A stretch of 64,000 nt of DNA from Eulemur rufifrons. Lineage: Eukaryota; Chordata; Mammalia; Primates; Lemuridae. Positions 55,441 to 64,000 of this stretch are shown one piece after another. Position 1 is the stretch's first letter; every line of letters starts with the position of its first letter. The stretch lies in contig NC_090986.1 in the NCBI RefSeq assembly GCF_041146395.1, positions 48,396,001-48,460,000 of the forward strand. Reading direction: 5' to 3'. The notes beneath the pieces are model-generated. The model saw only the letters and a list, made by a program, of their open reading frames with translations. It searched no databases and was not told the DNA's origin. Position numbers and translations under genes: made by a program.

Positions 55441-58400
55441 AATATCACTGAGATTTTTCAAACAATATACAGTTAAACTAATTGGTTAATTTGTTGAATT
55501 ATTATGACAAGGAAAATAACCAAATATATTCTGTGATCCTACTGCTCATTATATACTCTATATATATCATGCCAATTTGGATACTCTGAGTTAGTTCTCA
55601 TGTTGGAGGTAAGAAATCTTTTTACTTGTATAGAACTGAAAAGGTGGTCAGACCTTGAGATTGTTTGAGATGATTAAGATTATTTCTTTTGTGACTATGA
55701 AATATTAAGTATAATAGAGCCTGGGAAAGAGACTCAAATAAAATTAGGTTTCTTTGCTTTAAATTTAAGCTTATTCCATTTTCCTGTCCAGCAATGTAAT
55801 TATTTGTTTTACTTCTACTTTTCCGTATATAGCCCAGTGAAGTTTCAAAATCTTTCTGCTCCTGATTTCTGGTTTTCAATTACTGAGAATAAACCATCCC
55901 ATTGGAAAGGCATTTGTCTCATCCTCATCAATTCTCCTCTATTTCGAAGTTGTTGCTGTCACAAATGATGATGTCTGATGTTTGAACTTCATAGGATGAT
56001 TGTACCCAGGGGCTTTTTAGGCAGCTGTGTTTAGTGTCTCATGGACATTAAAAGTAATGCCCTTACCATCGCTTCCTAACAAAGTACTAGTCATGTAGTA
56101 AGTACTATGAATCCAGCCAGTTGTTTTATCATTATTCTACTTACTTTGATTTATTCCTCAGTACTTCAATAGCACAATGCCGCCAACCTCTTGTTTGTTC
56201 TATTCACTGCAGCTATGCATTGAGTTGAGTGCTTCGCAGCTATTCATCCTTCCATAATAACATCTCCTTTCTTGTTCTGTATCCTGGAGTATCTTTTGGA
56301 TTTGCTCGTATTCCTTCTGTTTGTATTTTGGTTCTGGGATTTGTTTGCATTCATTTGTAATAAACAGCTTTTTTTTTTTTTTTTAGTCTTCAAAAAAAGC
56401 CACTTAGATGGTTTAAATGTGTTGATAAGTTTAAAGGATGTCTTACTTTATTTCTTGTTCTGCTTTTTAATTTTATAGTATTAGGAATTGTGCAACCTAT
56501 TGTAAAATTAATGTGAATAATTTTTTATTTAATTAGACAGTTAATGTGTTGTCTCACAAATGTGCTTTTGAGATTTCCTTTCATGTTTCCTTCCTATCTC
56601 TAGGTCTGGGCAAAATAAGTAGAGACATTTTGTCAAAGATACGTTTGGTTGAGGTTATTTTTAAAATGAGCAAGATAATAAAATGGACTTCTTTTATACT
56701 TATGCTATTTACACGCAATTTATCCAGAATTGACATTCAATATTTGGGAGTGCATTAGTTTCTTTTCCAAAGCTACCATGCCATCTGCAGGGATGTGTAT
56801 GTGTGTATATCTCACAGAGGGGGAAATAGCAGAATGCTAATTGGCACTCAACCCCTGGGGACTGCAAGGAAACCAAGCACATTAATTCTGCTGGGTTCCC
56901 CCATTTCTAGGTATATTGTTTTATAGCCATCTATTTTCAATATAAGAATACATTTTAGAGTAGAGGCTGGTCTGTGGCTGTTGCCAAAGCAATTATGTAG
57001 CCCGCTGTAAAATTAGCTTAAGATTTGTATTTATCTGTTTTTCTGCTGCCCTAGAGAATGCTTCCACTAGTGGTTTGGTAAGAGAATTCTATTCATCATG
57101 ACAAAATTCAAAGTAGAGGAAACATGGTTAATAATTGTGCATTAAATACATATATATCTGTACAGATAGATAGAGAGATAGATATGTTTCATTTGACTTG
57201 AGAATAAGTCACTGCTCTCTACTCTGTTTATGTGAGCTCACAGCAAATCTACTAAGCGTCTCTTTTCCAAAAGGACTATTTTCTCCATGGGAGAGGCATA
57301 GCTTTCCCAAATAACGGCTTTACTGTTTCTATAGTAATGCCTACTCCTTGTTACACTGAATGACAGTGTATCATAGTCAGGTTATTCACCCTCATACATG
57401 CATTCCCCTGTTTACTTGTTTTATGCTCACGTGATGTCCTGCCCAACTGGAAGGCGGGCACCATTAGAAAATAAAAACAACACAAAACACTGAAGCTATC
57501 ATTCCAGTGTTCTTGTGTGTCCTGTATTGTGTTGTTCATCTTCTGATCTCTGTTTTATTATACTTTAAGCCCACCAAGATTCCTCTTTAATCTTACATTC
57601 CAAATTACTTTCCTTCATTGCAACTATTTTTGTTTATAAATAGTTTTTTTTCTTAAATATGTCTATTTTTTTTCAAGTCCTAACATGTACAATTTGTTAT
57701 CTATTCTTCATTCTCCTTTCAGGTCCAAAGATGCTAAAACCTAGTTATTAATTTTGTCTTTCCATTGTGGTACCCAACATCACACTCCATAAAGATCAGA
57801 TGAGGTGTTCAAGACTCGAATATGGCAAAGTGTTTCTTTAAAAAAAAAAAAAAAAAATAGTACCACTACGCTTACCTTTGGCCTTTTTGTGAATTTGATT
57901 GCATTTATTTATCTTACTTTTTTGCTCTCTGCATCTTCTTTTTTCCCTCTTGGAACCTAGTCATTATTTTTGTATCATTCACTATCTGTGAAAATATTCC
58001 TGAAGGTTTTTTAAATCTCTTAGATTGAAGACTGGTGTCAAATGCTGATCAAAAAAAAAAAAAAAGAGTATTAGATTAAAAGTTTTGTCTTCTCTAATGT
58101 TTGATCTGTGTTTAGCAAGTTAAAAGTTAATTTAAGCACTCAGAAAGGTGAAAGGGCTGGTGGGAGTCATTGAAGTGTGGAAGTGTTCCCTATTCTTTAC
58201 TGAGTTCAAAAGAATACAGTGCCAGGTAAGGTATTTTAACTTGCAGGAGCCACCCACCAGAGAAAAGAAAGAATGTAGGTTCTAAGGAGTTGAAGAATAC
58301 ATATTTTTTCCTCTATGAACATCAAATATCATGTACTTGAAAGGTGCAGTCCAATGAAAATGTTGTTTCTTGACTGAGGTGTTGGTTTAAACATAAAACT

Positions 58401-58784
58401 AACTGTAAGATGCCTTGGGGGAAAAACCCGCGTCAAAATGATCTGATTGCTTGCACAAATCTCTAAAGCTAAGAATGGGCAGAATGCAGGCACATTTTCC
58501 CAGAGGAAACCCCTAAAAGCCTGTTTAACTGAAGCTGGTGACTCCAAGGCTTATGCAAACTTATATCCTCTAGTTCTTTGACCACTTCTGACTCAGGATT
58601 CTCCTGGAATTTAAAACCACTTTGGGAATATTTGCGAGGTTTAGATAAAAAAGTTGCCAAGAGAGAAAGTAATCCAATGGTACTGAGATTTACATTTCTT
58701 TAAATTTTGCTTCCTATTAAATTTTTAATAATTCTATTTGCTTATAGCATACAGTAGCCTCTTTTGTTGATTAATTGATAGCAT
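55441..58784. other. AT-rich sequence with homopolymers, no recognised gene
   Basis: A T run lies at 56370-56385, A runs at 57840-57857 and 58050-58064, and an AGATAGATAGAGAGATAGAT patch near 57164-57183. None is attached to a SINE body. Frames of 60-85 codons carry no recognisable domain. Confidence 0.5.
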
Positions 58785-59046
58785 CCAGGCTAGAATGCAG
58801 TGACCCGATCACAGCTCATTGTAACTTCGAACTCCTGAGCTCAAGCAATCCTCCCACTTCAGCCCCCCAAGTAGCTGGGATTGCAGGCACACATCACTGT
58901 GCCTGGCTACTTTTTAAAATTTTTTTGTAGAGACAGAGTCTCACTATGTTTCCAAGGCTGATCTCCAATTCCTGTACTCAAGCAGGCCTCCCACCTTGGC
59001 CTCCCAAAGTGCTGGGCTTACAGATGTGAACCACTGTGCCCAGCCA
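58785..59046 (-). mobile_element. AluJ SINE, antisense, lacking its 3' tail
   Basis: CCAGGCTAGAATGCAGTGAC, GATCACAGCTCATTGTAACT, CCAAGTAGCTGGGATTGCAG, the linker TTTTTAAAATTTTTTTGTAG, then AGACAGAGTCTCACTATGTT and TGTGAACCACTGTGCCCAGCC are the right and left arms of an old Alu in reverse. The first 20 or so bases of the right arm and the A tail are missing at the left edge. Many CpG positions have decayed, and the bases fit AluJ. Confidence 0.95.
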
Positions 59047-59154
59047 TGTTTGTTATTTTAAATAGAAATCCATTTTTTGATGGTCAAAATGATATAACCT
59101 TACTTTCCTGTCTTTCAAATAATGTATGTAGTTCTTTTTTAATTTTAAATTTGG

Positions 59155-59340
59155 CTAAGATTAATTGAACATCAAGCATGATTAGGTGCTTTCATATGCA
59201 TTGTCTTATTTATTCTACTCAAATCTGTGAGATAGGTTTTATTATTTTTATATTGAGATTATAGACTACTACAGTGTATAAGAGTGATCCAATATCAAAT
59301 GATGAGAGCTGTCTGAATTGCAGGATAGTCTTTCATATAT
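59155..59340 (-). mobile_element. MIR SINE, antisense
   Basis: AATTGAACATCAAGCATGAT, GGTGCTTTCATATGCATTGT, CTTATTTATTCTACTCAAAT and CTGTGAGATAGGTTTTATTA match the reverse complement of the MIR 3' half. The core continues with more decay to about 59340. Confidence 0.82.
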
Positions 59341-61189
59341 TTATAATATAATTTAAGGAAATTAAAAATATATTAATAAAAATAGCATTTGTGAAACTAT
59401 CAAATTTTCTTTAAAATTGTGTTTTACTTGCTGATACTTAAAACATTTTGATCTTTAGAAGTCTCTTCTCTATACGAATGTCAAAAATAATTTCTCTGAT
59501 GTAGTACTACCATTTTTCATGATTCATTTTTAGTTTGACTACCAATTAGGCTATAGACACTACACTTAACATAAAATTGTCCATGATGATCACGTCTGTA
59601 AGACAAAAACAAAAATCAAGTAATATTCAATACTAGAGAAACAGACATCTCTCCAAATTCACTCTTCTAAAAATTAAATTTCATTATTCTCTTCATCGAC
59701 ATATTGAAGAGCAAAGAAATGTATTTTAATTTAGAGTCAGGAAATCAGGTTTGAATTAACAATATGAAACTTGATGTCTTATGATTTTTTTACATCAATC
59801 CTTCTGAGGTGAAGTTACTTGTTATGCCATGCTTTCATTCTTAATCAGCAGTAACTGAATATCTGATCTGTAGTTATGATCTTATTTTTACACTGAGAAA
59901 GACAGATGCACAGTAATTAAGCAATATATTTTTTTTTACTTTCTTACTCTCTGATTCTGATTCACAGTATTCACTTTAATTCACAGTACAAAGTCTAATC
60001 AGTTCCAGTCATTGGTTTAAGTAAGGTCTGGCCATACTTTAGTGAATAACTTTATCAACTACTGAATATTGTAATAATTCACATTAGGCATTTATCGATT
60101 CATTATCATCCACATGATGGCAAGACAGGGAAGCAAAGTTTACGATGAAGATGTTTAATGCCTTGATAAATTGTTTTGGTGGTCAGCAATATCTAAATTC
60201 AAGATCCAAACTCAACCTTTTATGACAAATAGACATATTAGAATTGGCTGCCTTTCAAGAGCAAGGTAGGACTTCGGGGCCTGGCATGCTGCCTGACACA
60301 TAACATGTGTTTACAGTATTTAGGAAGAATGAGAGTTTCCCCAAATTATTCCACAACTTTAATAATCTATAAATTCCAGTATAAACAAACATGAAGGGTC
60401 CGTTGGCCCCTCTGCATTTATAAATAACTATAAATTGGTAGCAATGAACTATAAATAAACTAGGGAAAGATTACTTTATAAGAATCTAGATAACAAACAT
60501 ATGGGATTATATAGAAAAGCCAGGGTAAAACGTGATTCTTATGGTTAAGTGGGAACTTTTCCTTGGTTGACATTTAAAAATATATTGTGCAGTTTTGTTT
60601 TTTTTTTCACTGAAATAGACACTGGTGTGGAAACTGCCAAATTCTCTCTTGTAGAAAGGAGAAAAATGTTTAAAGCAGCTTCTTACCCCTGTGCTTTGTA
60701 TGCTGTGTGTATCTGGCCTCATGTGCACTCAGTGAGAATCCGCACGTGTTGATGTTTACCAAGCAGCAGGGTACACAATTTCCCACCACAGTGCATGGGA
60801 AGACAAGCATAACATATGCTTGAATATTCCAAATAATTTGTTAGAAGATACATGTGGATCTACATCTAATATGAAATTAATTTTTCACAAATGCAGAGTT
60901 CTGTAACCAGATTTTTACACAGTAGGTTGTGATATTGTAATCCCTCATTCATGAGCCATGTGTTTGAATTATGCTACTTGAATTATCAAAGTCATCTTGC
61001 TGTTTGAATGCCGCTGGCATCCTACTTGAAAAAATTTTATAATCAAGCCTAGCTCCTTTAGGGGAAATGTTGATACTGCCTCTGTATGTGGTACGATAGA
61101 GGTTAGTGAGTGGCTTAAAGCTAATTTTTTTGTATTTTATGTATTTATGAAACATCCATTTTCCAAAAGATAAGAGAATTCTGATAAAT
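59341..61189. other. AT-rich sequence, one weak L2-like scrap
   Basis: At 60270-60335 GGGCCTGGCATGCTGCCTGA then CACATAACATGTGTTTACAG resembles the L2 3' end (GTGCCTGGCACATAGTAGG). Frames at 60507-60752 (both strands) and 60949-61221 have no recognisable domain. Confidence 0.5.
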
Positions 61190-61230
61190 TTTCTCTCTCT
61201 CACACGCACACACACACACACACAAATGCA
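61190..61230. repeat. (CT)n/(CA)n compound microsatellite
   Basis: TTTCTCTCTCTCACACGCAC is followed by ACACACACACACACACAAAT, a short CT run joined to about ten CA units with one G. It is likely length-polymorphic. Confidence 0.96.
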
Positions 61231-61439
61231 CGTGGCTGCTTTTACACACGCAATCTATACCTGCCTCCTTACCTCTAAAACTCTGATGAAAAACATAATT
61301 TAATGGTCTTTTAAAAATCTGAAATATTTCAACAATTTTATAGAGAATTTGCTACTTAGGGAAGCCTTCAAGCCTCCAGATGCCCACTGAAAAGAGCTTT
61401 ATCTAGTTACATGAGTCTTACCAGAAGTCCTACCAAGTA
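61231..61439. other. No recognised feature
   Basis: Short spacer without supported features. Confidence 0.5.
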
Positions 61440-61560
61440 TGGTTAACTGAGCACCTATCCTAAGCCAAATATCTTCTTAGTTATCCTCATTTATCTCATT
61501 TACTTTTCATAGCTTTGTAACATTATGGTTATTATAATGTGATAGTGATGTAAAGCCAAA
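61440..61560 (-). mobile_element. MIR SINE fragment, antisense
   Basis: GGTTAACTGAGCACCTATCC, TAAGCCAAATATCTTCTTAG and CTCATTTATCTCATTTACTT match the reverse complement of the MIR/L2-like 3' end (ATTGAGCACCTACTATGTGCC...TTATCTCATTTAAT). Confidence 0.72.
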
Positions 61561-61979
61561 GGAATTCTATATATTACTATGGAACAGAGTGCTGCCCCTG
61601 CGTGTGGTGTAGTCTGGTCTTACTTTTTATTCCTGACTTTGATGGACATCCACAAAGTACGTTCATCATATCTCCATGTAGTATGAAGTAAAATCTACAA
61701 GGTAGATGATGGAATTGGGGTTAAAAAATTTCTAAGTAACAAGAATATAAAAGACAAAAATAGAACAGTTTTATGTGTCACTTTCGACATGAGTTAGAGC
61801 TAAAGAGAAATATAAATAGAAAATGCACATCACCTAGCTCTTCAGTGAATAAAATGATAATATTTTAAGGGTCAAATTTATCATAATCCATTGTAATCCA
61901 GAAAAGGTTAGGATATTACTGAACATGAAATGTTCAGATCATACCTTAGATTAAGAAATGTTCAGTGTCTATATTAAGG
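61561..61979. other. No recognised feature
   Basis: Sequence before the L3 match. It may be older L3 sequence, but I see no match that I trust. Confidence 0.45.
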
Positions 61980-62330
61980 AATTTAATGATGTGACTTTAC
62001 ATTGGGTTGGTCAGATCATATTTAGAGTTTCATATCCAATGCTGGGTCCCAGACTTTGAAGGATGTATATATAGAGTAAAGTATATACAAGGAAGGAACT
62101 TGGAGAGATTCAATCTGTATACCATTCCCTGTGGCAAGCAAGGATATGATATATCTGGAAAACAAGAAGACTTGAGAAGTTGGGGATGAAAGTAGGGGAA
62201 GACTTATGTTTGTTCTGTGTATCTTTAAACTCTAAAAAGATTACCTGGAGAGAGTGGAGTGAGCAAATCTGTGGTGTTCAATGAGACCATTATATGGAGA
62301 TTAGAAGAAAAACCTGACACATTGAAGGAA
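61980..62330 (+). mobile_element. L3/CR1-type LINE fragment
   Basis: GGTCAGATCATATTTAGAGT, then TTCATATCCAATGCTGGGTC, CAGACTTTGAAGGATGTATA, GGAACTTGGAGAGATTCAAT, CAAGCAAGGATATGATATAT and AAGACTTGAGAAGTTGGGGA match the CR1/L3 segment (TGGTCAGACCACACCTGGAGTA...CAGTTCTGGGnnCC...AAGGAnATTGA...GGATGGTGA...GAAGGAATTGGGG) in order. Very old and non-coding. A 60-codon frame in it is not a gene. Confidence 0.75.
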
Positions 62331-63744
62331 AATTCTTTAGAACAAGGAGATCTATTTCACAGTAGAAATTGACTGATAAGTAATGAGCTTCTTGTCCTTG
62401 GAAATGCATTTCTAATATTAAAAAAATAAATTGGACTGTTTGACATTCACTATTCCTTCCATTTTGAATGATTAAGATTATATACTTAAAATGTAGAATG
62501 AACTAGTGAGAGAAAATAGCTTATGCATATTTTAAATATATAAAAATGTCATTCCCCCTATAATTTAGTTTTTATGTTTTAATGTTTTTATAGATATTAT
62601 GGTGACATTTCATAGCAGGCAATTATAACATAAAATAACATAAAGTAGACTGACGCATGAATGTTGCTTACAAAAAAAATCCTATTCAGACACAGGTAGG
62701 ATGACTTTATTTTTTTCTTAACTTGTCAAGGAAATGGTTTTCGGAATAAATGGAGAAAATAGGAATGCTTTATAATATTTAAAGGTAACTTTTAAAAATG
62801 TATCTAAACACATTAAGAGGTTAGGTGCTAGGACTGAAGTTTTAGACACATTAATTTCAAAATGAGCTGTCTGCAATCATCCATAAACAAATGACATGAT
62901 ATACCGTTATATTTGATTAGTCTGTATGTTGCCATCATCCCTTCACCCACTTCATTTAAAGGTTTAAATGATATTGTTGCTCAAAAATATTTCTGATTTC
63001 ATAAGAGCACATTCTTAGAGGAAGTTGTAAAAAAAGAGAGATGTAGGAGAGATCAAATTGGCCAGAATATTTGAACATATCTATTTAATTTTAAAGACTT
63101 GAAAGTTGAATCCCACAGAATTTAATCCATATCTGTGTTCAAATATTATATTGGCTTTTTATATTTGCATTTCAATTGGCCTCACTGAAGAATGTAATAT
63201 AAAGAAAATAAGAAATAATGTTTTAAGATAATAAATACAGATGAAATATTTGATTTTAAAAAGGATTTTATGAAATTTTACTTAAACTCCTTTTCATGCT
63301 GTTTATGGACATTGTAATTTGCTATGCTACTTTTTCCTAGGACTATAGTTTTATGAAGAATTATTGCACACTTAAAGCTTCTGCAAATATTATATTTTTG
63401 CTAGCTGTATGCTAGAGACATGGGTATAGCCAGATATGGTAAAATTATTTCAATGTTATTTATCAAAATTAGAATTGAAAAGGGCATTTCAAAATTCTAG
63501 AGAAATAAAAGAAGTAGAATCTTATGTTTCTCCATGAATTGATTCACTAACTTGATGAACATAAATTACTTTTACTGATACTTGTCCAAATCTGGCAGTT
63601 AAATAGTTGTGGCACATAATGAACGTGTATTTCACCATCTTGAAGGCAAAGATCTACAATGTATCCACAACATCATTAATTTTGACACTGTCCTCAGATT
63701 TGGCTCATGCTTTAATAATTTTGTCAGGTGTCCTTTGTGGAGAA
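62331..63744. other. AT-rich sequence, no recognised feature
   Basis: No gene or confident repeat. Short A runs only. Confidence 0.5.
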
Positions 63745-64000
63745 TTTTTGTATCCAGCACTGTTTCAGACAGTTCTACAAGAGTTCAAAGTCTAGTCATA
63801 GACAGACATGTTAAAATAATCAAAATGCAGTTTTACAAACACATCAGAGGATTGTTTAGGAAGAATTGTCACTCATTCTGATTGGGGGGCTTGGAGAAGG
63901 CATTCAGTGGAGATAAATTTGAACTTGTGTCTGGAAAGATGAGAAGTCTGTCATGCAGTGAAGGTAGGGGAGTATATTTCAGACAAAGAGAATAAAAAAT
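63745..64000 (+). mobile_element. L2 LINE fragment, cut by the window edge
   Basis: ATCCAGCACTGTTTCAGACA, then AAGAGTTCAAAGTCTAGTCA, TAGACAGACATG, GGGGGGCTTGGAGAAGGCAT, TCAGTGGAGATAAATTTGAA and TGTGTCTGGAAAGATGAG match L2 (CCAGGCACTG...GGAGCTTACAGTCTAGTGGGGAGACAGACA...GGAAGGCTTCCTGGAGGAGGTGACATTTGA...CTTGAAGGATGAG). Overlapping frames of 62 and 90 codons end within it and are not genes. Confidence 0.88.

Noticed and set aside
1..64000. CRISPR array, bacterial operons, riboswitches, rRNA or tRNA genes
   Set aside because: No regularly spaced direct repeats, no operon-like gene packing, and no cloverleaf or rRNA sequence seen; the repeats are mammalian.

Overview
This window looks like nuclear DNA from a strepsirrhine primate, most likely a lemur. 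It is AT-rich and CpG-poor, and its repeats are mammalian: MIR, L2, L1, L3/CR1, MLT1, MER5A and Alu. One nearly intact Alu (43333-43679) has the long middle linker typical of lemur Alus and lies between 12-bp target-site duplications. Two older AluJ-like copies (about 1.0 kb and 58.8 kb) also place it in primates. The species and chromosome cannot be fixed from sequence alone.

I found no protein-coding gene, rRNA or tRNA. The longest open frames are about 60-120 codons. They overlap repeats, homopolymers or shadow frames, and none resembles a protein I recognise. The window is best read as intergenic or deep-intronic DNA, a gene desert of old transposon fragments separated by AT-rich sequence.

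Layout. At 1-1.2 kb an old antisense L1 is split by an MLT2-like LTR and followed by a polypyrimidine tract and an AluJ-like copy. From 2.8 to 3.7 kb there is an L2-like piece and two MIRs. At 9.4-10.8 kb there are two MIRs, a complete MLT1 LTR and an L2. From 13.9 to 38.7 kb lie scattered MIRs, L2s, a MER5A transposon and L1 tails, with a run of MIR copies at 36.2-38.7 kb. At 41.3-41.7 kb a hairpin sits beside an unexplained GC-richer island. The lemur Alu is at 43.3 kb. At 45.3-46.8 kb an L1 tail is cut off by two adjacent, differing ERV1-type LTRs. At 50.0-50.4 kb there is a perfect-stem hairpin (with G:U pairs) followed by a CpG-containing segment ending in a good splice donor. From 52.6 to 54.3 kb there are three same-strand L2 pieces and a possible hAT element. 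An AluJ lies at 58.8 kb, an L3/CR1 fragment at 62 kb, and an L2 runs off the right end.

Most interesting are the hairpin and CpG-containing segment at 50.0-50.36 kb, the GC-richer island at 41.34-41.69 kb, the paired ERV1 LTRs, and a small motif cluster at 4.95-5.04 kb. All repeat calls rest on remembered family consensus sequences, so names and edges are approximate. No novel multi-gene system is visible.
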